Shown here: piece by piece, positions 47,928-57,609 of the stretch | Layout: each line of letters begins with the position of its first letter | Numbering within the stretch: the first letter of the stretch is position 1 | Source: G047528255 sp047528255 | Lineage (GTDB): Bacteria; Bacteroidota; Bacteroidia; Flavobacteriales; Blattabacteriaceae | NCBI GenBank assembly: GCA_047528255.1 | Contig: CP180024.1 | Coordinates: forward strand, 124,001 to 188,000 | Direction of reading: 5' to 3' | Length of the DNA stretch: 64,000 nt | The notes under the pieces: model-generated | What the model saw: only the letters and a program-made list of their open reading frames with translations | What the model was told of the DNA's origin: nothing | The model's database searches: none | Position numbers and translations under genes: made by a program

Positions 47928-49184
47928 ATGGCAGAAGTGATAACCATGCCTCGCCTAAGCGATACCATGGAAACAGGTAAAATCATCAAATGGCATAAGA
48001 AAGTAGGAGATAAAGTTTCGGAAGGCGATATCTTAGCCGAGATCGAGACCGACAAAGCTACTCAAGACTTTGAAATCGATGTCAAAGGAACTTTGCTTTA
48101 CATTGGCGTAGAGGAGGAGCAAAGATCTAAAGTAGATGATATATTAGCCATCATTGGAGAGGCCGGAGAGCACATTGGCGGATTGATTGGAAAAAAAAAC
48201 GATTCGAACGCATCTCCCGAAAAATTTATCTCCGGAGCAGCTATACCTACCGTTTCCGAAAAAAACACAACGAATATCCGAAAGGATACCCAAAAAGAGC
48301 CCCGGAAAACTGATGAAAAGCAAAGAATTTTAGCTTCTCCTTTGGCCAAAAAGATAGCCGTAGAAAAAGGTATAGTTTTAGGCGAGATTAGTGGAAGCGG
48401 TGAAAACGGCCGTATCATCAAGCGTGATATAGAACAACATCAATCCGTACAGACCAAAACTGCAGAAAATATAGCTACCATATTGTCCGTGACTCCTCCG
48501 TTAGAGCAACGTGAGGTGTTTCATTCTTCCATACGTAAGATCATCGCTAAGCGTTTGGCCGAGTCTAAATTCACCGCGCCCCATTATTACTTGACGATGG
48601 AGATCGATATGGAACAAGCCATACAGTCCAGAAGAGCTATCAACGAAAAACTTTCCGACGTCAAGGTTTCTTTCAACGATTTGGTTATCAAAGCAACCTC
48701 TCTTGTGTTGCGTGAGCATCCACAAATAAATACTTCTTGGGCTGAAGAAAAAATCATCTACCACCCGAACGTCCATATCGGAATAGCGGTAGCAGTTGAG
48801 GACGGTCTGCTCGTACCAGTCATTCCTCAAACCGATCAAAAATCTTTACGTCAGATATCCGAAGAAGTCAAAGACAAAGTTTTGCGTGCCAGGACGCGAA
48901 AAATACAAGCCCAAGAAATGGAGGGCAGCACTTTCACCATATCTAATCTCGGCATGTTCGGTATCGAGTCATTCACCTCAATCATAAACCAGCCCAACTC
49001 TTGTATCCTCTCTGTGGGTACCATCATAGAGAAGCCCGTTGTCAAAGGCGGACAAGTCGTGGCGGGACATACGATGAAAGTGACTTTGGCCTGTGACCAT
49101 CGTACAGTGGACGGAGCTACGGGAAGCTCCTTTTTACAAACCTTCAAAAATTTGTTGGAAAATCCGCTACTTATGCTGGCCTAA
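47928..49184 (+). CDS. pdhC: Pyruvate dehydrogenase E2, dihydrolipoyl acetyltransferase
   Basis: 418 residues. One lipoyl domain covers 1-80, with the lipoyl-lysine motif EIETDKAT near 41-48. A flexible linker follows. The E3-binding domain is near 140-175 (ASPLAKKIAVEKGI). The catalytic domain is about 195-418 and carries the DHRTVDGATG active-site motif near 389. It transfers the acetyl group to CoA and forms the complex core. The frame is intact. It ends 33 bp from the convergent terC. Confidence 0.95.
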   Translation: MAEVITMPRLSDTMETGKIIKWHKKVGDKVSEGDILAEIETDKATQDFEIDVKGTLLYIGVEEEQRSKVDDILAIIGEAGEHIGGLIGKKNDSNASPEKFISGAAIPTVSEKNTTNIRKDTQKEPRKTDEKQRILASPLAKKIAVEKGIVLGEISGSGENGRIIKRDIEQHQSVQTKTAENIATILSVTPPLEQREVFHSSIRKIIAKRLAESKFTAPHYYLTMEIDMEQAIQSRRAINEKLSDVKVSFNDLVIKATSLVLREHPQINTSWAEEKIIYHPNVHIGIAVAVEDGLLVPVIPQTDQKSLRQISEEVKDKVLRARTRKIQAQEMEGSTFTISNLGMFGIESFTSIINQPNSCILSVGTIIEKPVVKGGQVVAGHTMKVTLACDHRTVDGATGSSFLQTFKNLLENPLLMLA

Positions 49185-49198
49185 ACCGCTATCAAGAA

Positions 49199-49212
49199 AT
49201 TCTCGACGAGAA
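49199..49212. terminator. Small hairpin between convergent pdhC and terC
   Basis: TTCTC-GAC-GAGAA followed by an A run on the plus strand; on the minus strand it is followed by TTTCTT after terC. The short stem makes it uncertain. Confidence 0.35.
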
Positions 49213-49217
49213 AAAAA

Positions 49218-49982
49218 TCATTTCTTTTCGGAGCTTTTAAAAATTTTGGAAATCAAAATTGGGAGGAAAAAGATGCCGATAGTGATCAAAGAGAAGAAAG
49301 TCTCGGCCATATGGCTATTCATGAATCGCGTGAGTGTTGCTGTCGGGAACGATTTTTCATAGAGTGAAAACAGAAGTCTTACCCCAAGCAAAAGGATGAT
49401 CGAAAAGGCTGAGGTTTGTAAGAAGGGATATTTATCCATCAACTTTACGAAAGTTTGAGATACGAATCTCATAGCCAAGATCCCGATAAAAACCCCTGAA
49501 CAAATCAATAAAAGATTATCCGAAAAAGCTACCGCAGCAAAAACATTGTCGATAGAAAAGGCCAGATCCATAAGTTCGATAGAGATTACGGTAGCCCAAA
49601 AAGAGCCGAAAATTCCCAATGTATTTCTATAGAACCAAGTTTTCTTTTTTTCAGATGTAGAATTTTCGAATTTGCTTCTTGATAAAAAATAACCTCCTCC
49701 TAAATAGAGTAGATAAAGTCCGCCCAAAGGTTTGAGCCAAAAGATTTTGATCAACAGAGCGGAAAAAATCAAGCACACGCCTCTGAAAAAGTAGGCTCCC
49801 AAAATACCGTATCGTAAAGCCTTTTGACGATCTTTTTTTTTCATACCCATCACCATAGTAGCTAGAACAGCAGCGTTATCCACCGAGAGTATGCTTTCCA
49901 TAAGCACAAGATTTCCGATGATGATAGCTGAGGCTATGGGATGATTGATGATATCTTGAAAAGCGTCGAACAGCTCACTCAT
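49218..49982 (-). CDS. TerC family integral membrane protein
   Basis: 254 residues with seven to eight membrane segments. The two family motifs are present: ESILSVDNA near 30 and ELMDLAFSIDNVFA near 140, each with an Asp-Asn pair within the membrane. TerC proteins are proposed to move metal ions, manganese in some relatives. It starts 2 bp after the ABC exporter stop, so the two genes form an operon. Intact. Confidence 0.9.
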   Translation of the reverse strand: MSELFDAFQDIINHPIASAIIIGNLVLMESILSVDNAAVLATMVMGMKKKDRQKALRYGILGAYFFRGVCLIFSALLIKIFWLKPLGGLYLLYLGGGYFLSRSKFENSTSEKKKTWFYRNTLGIFGSFWATVISIELMDLAFSIDNVFAAVAFSDNLLLICSGVFIGILAMRFVSQTFVKLMDKYPFLQTSAFSIILLLGVRLLFSLYEKSFPTATLTRFMNSHMAETFFSLITIGIFFLPILISKIFKSSEKK

Positions 49983-49984
49983 CT

Positions 49985-51808
49985 CTATAGACTTTGTAAA
50001 GAAATCAGATGGCTATAAGTACCTCCCAGAACGAGAAGAGCCTCGTGCTTTCCTTGTTCAACAATCCCGCCTTTATCCAACACGATTATATGATCTGCAT
50101 TTTGTATGGTTGAGAGTCGATGAGCGATGATGAGCGAAGTGCGGTTTTCCATCGTATGATCCAGGGCTTCTTGTACTGCTCTCTCCGATTCGGTATCCAA
50201 TGAAGAGGTAGCCTCGTCAAGGATCATGATCGGAGGATTCTTCAATACGGCTCTGGCAATGCTGAGCCGTTGTTTTTGCCCACCGGAAAGCTTGTTACCA
50301 CCATCGCCGATGGAGGTCCGATATCCTTCCGGAAGAGCTTGGATAAAATCATGAGAGTTGGCAACCTTGGCCGCTTGGATCACCTCTTCCATAGAAACTG
50401 TGTTCGCGCCGAGAGTGATGTTACTGTACACCGAATCGTTAAAAAGGATAGGATCCTGGGTAATCATTCCGAAAAGCCCACGATAATCTTTAATATTAAG
50501 TTCTTTTATGTTGATTCCGTCTATGGTTACCTCTCCCGAGGTAACATCATAGAAGCGCACCAATAAGTTGGCTATGGTGGATTTTCCGCTTCCTGAGCGT
50601 CCGACCAACGCTACGGTTTTTCCGCTTCGTAGAGTGAGATTGAGATTTTGAATCAAAGAAGTACTGTAATCATATGAGAAAGAAGCATTGTGAAACACGA
50701 TTTCTTTTTTGAAATATTTGATCGGTTGGTTATCAGGGTTTTTATATAAATCTCCCGGAGTGTCCAGTATCTCCACGATGCGTTCGGATGCGGCCTTGCC
50801 TTTTTGAATGCTTGCCAGGGAATTGGCCAAACTTTTGGCGGGATTGATGAGCTGGAAAAACAGGCCGATGAAAGGCAAAAACACTTCAGGAGCTATACCT
50901 TTTTTTTGAAGGATCAGCTTTCCTCCATACCAAACGATCAACACCATTGTGATCGAACCCAAGAATTCACTGATGGGCGAGCTTAGTTCTCTTTTTCTAT
51001 CTACGCGTGAAGCCCACTTTTTCTGACGCTCGGACACTTCCTCAAAGCGTTCTTGCATTTGTCCTTCAGCATTGAATATTTTAATGATTTTTATAGCGTT
51101 TAAAGTTTCTTCAATGACCGAAAAGAGTCGCCCTAATTCAGATTGATTGCCGAGAGCATTTTTCTTCAGGCTTTTTCCGATGAAGGAAATAACGATACCC
51201 ATCAAAGGAAGAACGATGAAAGAAAAAAGAGTAAGTTGATGATTCATCAACAAAAGAGCGACCAAATGAAAGATCAACATGATAGGTGCGCTTACCATAT
51301 CAGCCAAAGGTGTGATAATAGTGTTTTCTACCTCATTTACATCATTAGATATTCTTGATATGATATCTCCCTTTCTTTTATTGGAAAAGAATGATACTGG
51401 GAGCGATAAAATTTTTCGATAAAAATCATTCCGAATGTCACGTACCACAGAGGTACGGATGCCCACCATGTGGTATTCGGCCATGTATCGGAATATATTC
51501 CGGATCAAGAAGAGCAACACGGTGAAAGAGCAAAAAATAGCCAACGTTTTTACCTTTCCAAAATTTTCGGATAAATCAATGATGTAACGATAAAATTTCC
51601 CCCTTATAGATTCAAAAGACCCCCCGAACAGAGTTCCGTCTTGAGTTGCTCCGTTCATCGGAACGTCAAGCAATATGCTTAATACCGGTGTGATCGATAC
51701 GATGGAAACTACCGATAACAAAGAATAAAGGGCATTGAACAAAATGTTAAAAAAATAACGGGATTTATAAGGGTTTGAATAGGATAGTATCCTTTGAAAT
51801 GCACTCAT
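49985..51808 (-). CDS. ABC transporter, MsbA-like fused permease/ATPase
   Basis: 607 residues. The membrane domain spans about 1-330 with six segments. The ATPase has Walker A GRSGSGKST near 394, signature LSGGQKQR near 499, Walker B MILDEATSSLD near 519 and H-loop AHRLSTI near 552, all canonical. By type it could flip lipid A core or export lipids or drugs across the inner membrane. It is the first gene of an operon with terC. A TACTTTTG promoter box precedes it at 51830-51837. Intact. Confidence 0.92.
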   Translation of the reverse strand: MSAFQRILSYSNPYKSRYFFNILFNALYSLLSVVSIVSITPVLSILLDVPMNGATQDGTLFGGSFESIRGKFYRYIIDLSENFGKVKTLAIFCSFTVLLFLIRNIFRYMAEYHMVGIRTSVVRDIRNDFYRKILSLPVSFFSNKRKGDIISRISNDVNEVENTIITPLADMVSAPIMLIFHLVALLLMNHQLTLFSFIVLPLMGIVISFIGKSLKKNALGNQSELGRLFSVIEETLNAIKIIKIFNAEGQMQERFEEVSERQKKWASRVDRKRELSSPISEFLGSITMVLIVWYGGKLILQKKGIAPEVFLPFIGLFFQLINPAKSLANSLASIQKGKAASERIVEILDTPGDLYKNPDNQPIKYFKKEIVFHNASFSYDYSTSLIQNLNLTLRSGKTVALVGRSGSGKSTIANLLVRFYDVTSGEVTIDGINIKELNIKDYRGLFGMITQDPILFNDSVYSNITLGANTVSMEEVIQAAKVANSHDFIQALPEGYRTSIGDGGNKLSGGQKQRLSIARAVLKNPPIMILDEATSSLDTESERAVQEALDHTMENRTSLIIAHRLSTIQNADHIIVLDKGGIVEQGKHEALLVLGGTYSHLISLQSL

Positions 51809-51829
51809 TTAACTTTTTTAATCAGCTTT

Positions 51830-51837
51830 CAAAAGTA
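51830..51837 (-). promoter_or_regulatory. -7 promoter box of the ABC exporter-terC operon
   Basis: On the minus strand TACTTTTG matches TAnnTTTG, 22 bp before the ATG at 51808. Confidence 0.5.
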
Positions 51838-51874
51838 AATATAATTTATTTGGATCTTTGACTAGTCATGAATA

Positions 51875-52130
51875 GTTTACATTTTCTCTAACGAAGCCAT
51901 CTAGGAGGCTAGAATAAACGTAATCCACTATTAACACAAGGGTCTCGGTGTTTAGCCTTTTGAAAAACTCACTCCTTCTGATAAAAGATATCATATATAG
52001 TGCATTACAGCTTATTTGTACGGTACTTCTGAGTATAGAGTTAATTTTTTTATTTTCTACTCCATAATATTCGAAACAATATATTGATTTACATCAATAT
52101 TTTAACCTCCTCCTCTCATGCAACGTTCTC
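51875..52130. mobile_element. IS5-family relics, two end fragments facing each other
   Basis: 51875-51946 (plus) is the right end, finishing CACAAGGGTCTC. 51947-52130 (minus) is the left ~185 bp, finishing CATGCAACGTTCTC. No transposase core remains. Confidence 0.75.
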
Positions 52131-52136
52131 GCTGTA

Positions 52137-53414
52137 TTAATTTTTTCGATATATCAAGTTAAAAAAGCTTTTGATTGTTTTTTTTCCTCCGAAATTTAGA
52201 ATACTTACACGGTATATTTTGGCAGCCAGATGGGTCATTCCCCAAACCGAAAGGAACAAAACACTTAAAGAGAGGATGAGTTGCCAGGTCGGTACGTCAT
52301 AAGGTATGCGGGCCAACATGACAATCGGGGAGGTCAGAGGAAATATGGACAGCCAAAATGGGATCCAGTCGGTAGGGTGGTTGGTGGTCATGACTCCGGC
52401 GTAAAATCCGAGTGCTAAAACGATGGAGGCGAGGATGGAGTATTGTTGAGATTCGCTATCGGCTTCCATGGTGGATCCAATGGTGGCGAAGAATGCGCTG
52501 AAAAATAGATATCCGCCAATAAAGTAGATGAGAAACATCAACATGAGAAATAGGTAATCGGAAAAAAATAAATTTTGGGACAAAGTCTTAATCTGAGATA
52601 TCATCACTTCCGAGCCAGCGGGTTCGTAGATCGAAAGATCTCGAAACGTATATGCCGCTAGCAAGATACAGCAGATCCAGATCATAAATTGGGTCAAGGC
52701 GACCAAACCGGTTCCGAACATTTTTCCGATCATCAGTTGAAAAGGGTTGACCGACGAGAGAATGATCTCTACGATGCGGTTGTTTTTTTCTTCGTTGACG
52801 CTGCGCATGATCCGCACACCATAGATGAGGATGAACATCATCACTGCATACATCATGACTATGGAGAGCAACGTTTTGACCTCAATATTTGGATCTATGG
52901 TTCCTTTGATATCAATGATTTTTAGATGTACATCGGAAGTGGTCCGTCTCAACAGATTCTGATCAATTCCATTCTCTTGGAGCTTTAGGGTTTCTAGTCT
53001 TTTATTGAGCAGAGCTATAAGGTCTTTAGAGAATTCATGCCCGGGGTGATCTTTGGTGTAGAGTTGAATATTCTGTTCCAGAAGAGAGAGCGTTGTTTCG
53101 TTAGGGATGACGAGTAAGGCGTCAATGTTTCCTGTTTTTTCTTTCAGAAGACGTTCAGCTATAGGCCTTTCTGAAGGGAAAAAAAAGAAAAAGGTCAGAT
53201 TTTGATTGGATTTTAAACCTGTTGCGAGCCTTTGCTGCGGATTTTCATCGATAACGGCTATTTGATGATTTGTTGAGGCTAATCGATTGAGAAAAGAGTA
53301 TACTCCGCTGATTCCTATTAGGAAAATCGGAGCAAGTAGGGTCATGATCACGAAGGATTTTTGTCGTACTTGTACGAGATATTCACGTTGAATGATCAGC
53401 CATACTTTTTGCAT
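52137..53414 (-). CDS. ABC transporter permease, NatB/ABC-2 type
   Basis: 425 residues from the ATG at 53414 (MQKVWLIIQREYLVQVRQKS); a start 27 codons earlier would lie inside the ATPase gene and lacks family similarity. One membrane segment near 25-45 is followed by a long periplasmic part (about 45-190), then five to six membrane segments. The RIMRSVNEEKNNRIVEIILS block near 210 is typical of NatB-like permeases. It overlaps the end of the ATPase gene by 32 bp. It probably exports sodium, drugs or another small substrate; this is inference. Confidence 0.88.
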   Translation of the reverse strand: MQKVWLIIQREYLVQVRQKSFVIMTLLAPIFLIGISGVYSFLNRLASTNHQIAVIDENPQQRLATGLKSNQNLTFFFFFPSERPIAERLLKEKTGNIDALLVIPNETTLSLLEQNIQLYTKDHPGHEFSKDLIALLNKRLETLKLQENGIDQNLLRRTTSDVHLKIIDIKGTIDPNIEVKTLLSIVMMYAVMMFILIYGVRIMRSVNEEKNNRIVEIILSSVNPFQLMIGKMFGTGLVALTQFMIWICCILLAAYTFRDLSIYEPAGSEVMISQIKTLSQNLFFSDYLFLMLMFLIYFIGGYLFFSAFFATIGSTMEADSESQQYSILASIVLALGFYAGVMTTNHPTDWIPFWLSIFPLTSPIVMLARIPYDVPTWQLILSLSVLFLSVWGMTHLAAKIYRVSILNFGGKKTIKSFFNLIYRKN

Positions 53415-54333
53415 CGTGATGATTTTTTTGTACGGAACGGATGAAGATGTCATCGAGGGTCGGAATACGTTCTCCAAATGACAAAATCTCTCCAATTTCT
53501 ATCAATTGTTTCAATACGGATGTTGATGATTTTTTTTCGAAATGAATTTCGAAATCTAGGAGAGCTCCTACCTTAGTGATTTTGGATAAGGGATACTGAG
53601 CGGAAAAGGCTTCCCAAAGTGTTTGATTGTGGATGTTAAGTCGTATTTGATAGCAGTTCTCTTTGAATTGTTCTTTGATTGATGTCAAGGGGCCGTCGAG
53701 GATTTTTCGTGATTGATTAATCAAAACGATATGATCACAGAGTACTTCCACCGAGGCCATATGATGCGTCGAAAGCAATATGGTGGCACCTTCTTTTCTC
53801 AGCTCGAGGATTTGATCCAGGATCAATTGGGCATTGATCGGATCAAATCCGCTGAAAGGTTCGTCAAGGATCAGGAGTTTCGGGGTGTGTAGAACCATGA
53901 CAATAAACTGAATTTTTTGGGCCATTCCTTTGGAAAGAGATCCGAGCTTTTTATGACGCCAGTGGCCGATTTCCAAACGATCGAACCACTGTTGGAGTTT
54001 GTTTTTGACTTTGGCTTTTTTCATACCCTTGAGCCGAGCTAGGTAAAGAATTTGCTCTTCTACTTGCATGTTTTTGTACAGGCCTCGCTCTTCGGGTAGG
54101 TACCCGATTTGCGCGATGTGTTTCAGAGCAAGCGGCTCACCGTCAAAGATGAGCCTTCCGGAATCGGGCTGTTGAATTTGATTAACCAATCGGATGAAGG
54201 TTGTTTTTCCTGCACCGTTTGGTCCGAGTAGGCCGAATATAGAACCTCGGGGGACTTTCAAATCGAAATTGCTCAAGGCCATTTTCTCTCCATATTGTTT
54301 GTGAAGGTCATCGGCTATGAGAAGATGCTCCAT
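53383..54333 (-). CDS. ABC transporter ATP-binding protein, NatA type
   Basis: 316 residues. Walker A GPNGAGKTT is near 37. The signature is LSKGMAQKIQF near 136, the form usual in this subgroup instead of LSGGQ. Walker B LLILDEPFSGFD is near 158 and the H-loop STHH near 194. The last ~90 residues form the C-terminal DUF4162-type domain. It works with the permease translated from the overlapping downstream gene. A TACATTTA -7-like box lies near 54345. The gene stands 30 bp downstream of dnaJ. Confidence 0.92.
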   Translation of the reverse strand: MEHLLIADDLHKQYGEKMALSNFDLKVPRGSIFGLLGPNGAGKTTFIRLVNQIQQPDSGRLIFDGEPLALKHIAQIGYLPEERGLYKNMQVEEQILYLARLKGMKKAKVKNKLQQWFDRLEIGHWRHKKLGSLSKGMAQKIQFIVMVLHTPKLLILDEPFSGFDPINAQLILDQILELRKEGATILLSTHHMASVEVLCDHIVLINQSRKILDGPLTSIKEQFKENCYQIRLNIHNQTLWEAFSAQYPLSKITKVGALLDFEIHFEKKSSTSVLKQLIEIGEILSFGERIPTLDDIFIRSVQKNHHDAKSMADHST

Positions 54334-54363
54334 TTTTCTATTTTTTGATAAATGTAGAAAAGC

Positions 54364-55488
54364 TTATGAGAACATTTCACGGACGCGGTCAAAATATGAT
54401 TTTTCAGAATGACCGGGATTGGGGGTGAAATTTTCATGATCCTTCATTTTGCTGAAAAATTCTTTTTGCTCTTTATTGAGTTCTTGAGGCGTCCAGACGT
54501 TCACATGTACTAAAAGATCTCCGTGATTGTAGCTTTCAATGCTGGGCAGCCCTTTTCCTTTGAGACGAAATATTTTTCCTGATTGTGTTCCCGATTCTAT
54601 TTTGATACGGGCCTTTCCATCAATAACGGGAACCTCTTTTGAGGCCCCCAGAACAGCATCGGGATAGGATACGTACAGATCGTAATGGAGGTTCTGCCCC
54701 TCTCGTTTGAGAGTTTTGTGTGGGATTTCTTCTATGACAACGATTAGGTCTCCGGGGATTCCACCAAATGGGGCATCATTACCTTTTCCCGATACTTTCA
54801 GTTGGACGCCTTCTGTAAGGCCAGAGGGCATCTGAATGCTAACTAATTCTTCTTCTTTGATCAATCCTTGGTTGTTGGACCCCGGTGGAATGTTGTCAGT
54901 GATTTTACCCGTACCATGACATTTGTTGCAAGAGCCGGTTGTTTGCATTTGTCCCAAGATGGTGTTTGTTATTTTTGAGACGTGTCCGCTGCCGTGGCAT
55001 TTGTCACAGGTTTTGAATGTGGTTCCCGGAGCGATTTTCATCCGTTTAACCTTGACCTTTTTTTCCGATCCTTGTACGATTTCTTCGAGACTGAGCTTTA
55101 CTCTAATGCGTAGATCGCTACCTTTGAGGGTACGCTGGCGACTTGAGGATCCTCCGAATCCGAATCCTGAAAAGCCTCCACCGAAAGTTCCTTCAAAAAT
55201 ATCACCGAAATTGGAGAAAATATCTTCCATGCTCATGCCTCCCGGACCATTACCAGAAGTGCCTCCTACTCCGGCGTGACCGAATTGATCGTAACGTTGT
55301 CTTTTTTCCTTGTCTCCGAGTATTTCATAAGCTTCGGCAGCTTCTTTGAATTTTTCTTCAGCTTGTTTGTTGCGGGGATTTTTATCTGGATGGTATTTGA
55401 CAGCCAACTTCCGATAGGCTTTTTTTATTTCATCGATAGAGGCGCTTCTCGACACGCCTAATATATCGTAATAATCTCTTTTTGCCAT
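54364..55488 (-). CDS. dnaJ: Chaperone protein DnaJ
   Basis: 374 residues. It is the Hsp40 co-chaperone that delivers substrates to DnaK and stimulates its ATPase. The J domain is at 1-70 with HPD near 33. A Gly/Phe-rich region covers 75-120. The zinc region shows only two CxxCxGxG repeats (CDKCHGSG and CNKCHGTG) where four are canonical. As I recall, this shortened form is common in Flavobacteriia. The substrate-binding domains follow and the end VREMFS is group-typical. It is 8 bp after grpE, in one operon. dnaK is not in the window. Confidence 0.95.
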   Translation of the reverse strand: MAKRDYYDILGVSRSASIDEIKKAYRKLAVKYHPDKNPRNKQAEEKFKEAAEAYEILGDKEKRQRYDQFGHAGVGGTSGNGPGGMSMEDIFSNFGDIFEGTFGGGFSGFGFGGSSSRQRTLKGSDLRIRVKLSLEEIVQGSEKKVKVKRMKIAPGTTFKTCDKCHGSGHVSKITNTILGQMQTTGSCNKCHGTGKITDNIPPGSNNQGLIKEEELVSIQMPSGLTEGVQLKVSGKGNDAPFGGIPGDLIVVIEEIPHKTLKREGQNLHYDLYVSYPDAVLGASKEVPVIDGKARIKIESGTQSGKIFRLKGKGLPSIESYNHGDLLVHVNVWTPQELNKEQKEFFSKMKDHENFTPNPGHSEKSYFDRVREMFS

Positions 55489-55496
55489 GGAGTGAA

Positions 55497-56024
55497 TTAT
55501 TTACCGATGACTACTTTAGCGTGCCGAATCACTTTGTTCCCCAGTAGGTATCCTGCTTCTATGACTTCTACGATCTTTCCTTTAAGATCTTCTGTTGGGG
55601 CCGGGATTTGTGTGATAGCTTCATGGAAATCAGTATTGAAATCGTTTCCTTTTTTGGTGTCGGATTTTTTCAGACCTTTTTCTTCAAGGGTTTTAATGAG
55701 TTTTTCACGGATGAGCATCATACCTTCGGATTGGCTAATTTCTTCGAGACCTCGTTCAAAATCGTCTAAAATGGGTAATAGACTAACGACGAGCTCTTCG
55801 TGAGCAGTTTTGAAAAACTCCAGGCGTTCTTTTTGAACTCTTTTTTTGTAATTTTCGAATTCTGCGAAGAGTCGTACGTATCTATCTTTCTCTTCTTCCA
55901 ATTTTTCGCTGAGCTGATCGGTTTCCGGCTTTTCTTCGTTAGACTCACAGGTTTCATAGTTTTCTTCGGTTTCGAAATATTTTTTTTCATCTCCAAGCTG
56001 AGATTTATCTTGGTCTTTGTCCAT
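55497..56024 (-). CDS. grpE: Nucleotide exchange factor GrpE
   Basis: 175 residues. It releases ADP from DnaK. The acidic N-terminal ~45 residues are disordered. The long coiled coil runs about 35-95 (LSEKLEEEKDRYVRLFAEFE). The beta domain near 120-175 has FHEAITQIPAP and VEAGYLLGNKVIRHAKVVIG, both typical. It is the first gene of grpE-dnaJ. The upstream region holds a palindrome and a sigma-54-like element on the minus strand. Intact. Confidence 0.94.
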   Translation of the reverse strand: MDKDQDKSQLGDEKKYFETEENYETCESNEEKPETDQLSEKLEEEKDRYVRLFAEFENYKKRVQKERLEFFKTAHEELVVSLLPILDDFERGLEEISQSEGMMLIREKLIKTLEEKGLKKSDTKKGNDFNTDFHEAITQIPAPTEDLKGKIVEVIEAGYLLGNKVIRHAKVVIGK

Positions 56025-56063
56025 TAGGTGAGCTTTTATAAAATCTGTTATTTTTTCACTTCC

Positions 56064-56079
56064 TCAAAAGTTTTGCCAC
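56064..56079 (-). promoter_or_regulatory. Possible sigma-54-type promoter of grpE-dnaJ
   Basis: On the minus strand GTGGCAAAACTTTTGA resembles TGGCAC-N5-TTGC: the -24 GG and -12 TG are at the right spacing, but the last C is A. It lies about 40-55 bp upstream of the grpE ATG. There is no good TAnnTTTG box here. An alternative is a group-specific heat-shock element. Confidence 0.4.
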
Positions 56080-56091
56080 TTTTTGAAGAGT

Positions 56092-56104
56092 TGTCATTTT
56101 GACA
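56092..56104 (-). promoter_or_regulatory. Palindrome upstream of grpE
   Basis: TGTCA-TTT-TGACA is a perfect inverted repeat with a 3-base centre. It lies just upstream of the sigma-54-like element, a place expected for an operator or activator site. Confidence 0.4.
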
Positions 56105-56309
56105 TGTTGTTTGGCTTTTAGGAGATGGAGATTCTTTCTCCGGAAAGCTTGGGTTGTATGCCGTAAAAAACATCCCATAAGGTTTTGATGCAAGCGAGAG
56201 TTTCTCTACGGATTATTCCTCCACCTGTTTGAAATAGAGATTTATCTCACTTCCGGATATGTATTTGGATGTTCCGAACGGATTATTTTCATTCTCTATT
56301 TAACATAAT

Positions 56310-57482
56310 GAACCATATGTTTTAAGGTCGATTGTGTTTATTCAGCCATCCTAAATAGGCATCGTTGGAGATGATAAAAATTTAGTCTTTTACATTATAG
56401 TTGATAGTTACTAACTACAAATCAATTAATTATGTCTTTTTTTTTTATGAACAGCATATAATATTTCCAAGGGAACGATACAAATTATGATCCATAATTT
56501 TCCCATAAGAGGCTAGATATGCACACGAGCTAATCCTTTGTAACGATTCTTTCCTAATCCTAATCAAGGTTTTATACTACCAAAAGTGCGTTCTACTACC
56601 CATTGGGGGTTACTTACTAGTTTATATGAATAATACAGTTATCCCTACTTAAGGGAGGTTCCTATAATGCAGATTTATATCCTAGTTTGCTTATTAATTA
56701 GCTTTAGCCTTCTACTATCATGCTCATTGGTTGATACGCTATGTATTGCTAGTATCATTCCATTTTTCCAATCCTATCTGCTTCTTGTATTCGTAGTAGA
56801 TTTTACCTAATTTCTTGAGCCATTTTCCTTGAATGTCTACTCCTAATTGAGTCTCTTTTTTTACCCTTGCTTTTCTTTGAGTGATCCCCCCTCCTTCCGA
56901 TCCTCCATTACAGAGGTGGGAGCTACTTGGAAGCAAAGGAGATTCACTGTATATTGGAATTTACTATCACTTCTGTTTTAACTATTGCCTGATGCTTTTC
57001 TAATATCTTATTGATCTTTTTCAGTAAAGCTCATATACCTTTTAGACTATTATTTCATTGCAAAATCTGCATAGAGTCGTATGATCTTAGTTCTGTGATC
57101 TTCCAATCGAAAACCACAAAAAACCATGAAGCTCAAGGATTCTTTTATCAAGTCTTCGGTTCCTACATCACTGAGATCATATCAGTGACTCAAAAGCATC
57201 ATTTTAAATAACGATATTCCACTGTAGGAAATTTGGTCTTTTATTTTCCTGGCTTTTTAATATATTTTCTTATTTCTTCCTCCATACCTTCCCCGTAGAT
57301 CAATATGTTTAATTTTTTGAAAAGGTAACTCCTTCTGCTAAAACGTTCCATGTATAATTTACTAAAACTTATTTGCGTGGTCCTTCTTAGGATAGAACCG
57401 AATCTTTTTTTCTACTCCAGGTATAGGTTATAATACACTGATTTACATATGTTTTAAATCCTTTCTCTCATGAGAGATTTTC
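56310..57482 (-). mobile_element. IS5-family relic, near full-length, internally deleted
   Basis: About 1173 bp from GAACCATATGTTTTAAGG to CTCATGAGAGATTTTC. Both ends are diverged. A ~100-bp gap lies near 56670 before the second-Asp region. All frames are broken. Confidence 0.82.
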
Positions 57483-57583
57483 ATATAATCAATATCAACA
57501 CCCCTTATCCCGTCCTCAGTTAACACTTGAGAAATATCAATCATTTTCAATGATGATATGTCACGGGTAAACTAAATTCCCAT

Positions 57584-57591
57584 TATATTTG
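57584..57591 (+). promoter_or_regulatory. -7 promoter box of hisS
   Basis: TATATTTG matches TAnnTTTG and ends 18 bp before the preferred hisS ATG at 57610. Confidence 0.5.
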
Positions 57592-57609
57592 AGACGACTT
57601 TTTTTGAGC

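Noticed and set aside
53415..53495. Longer start for the NatB-type permease
   Set aside because: The extra 27 codons overlap the ATPase C-terminal domain in another frame and lack similarity to permeases.
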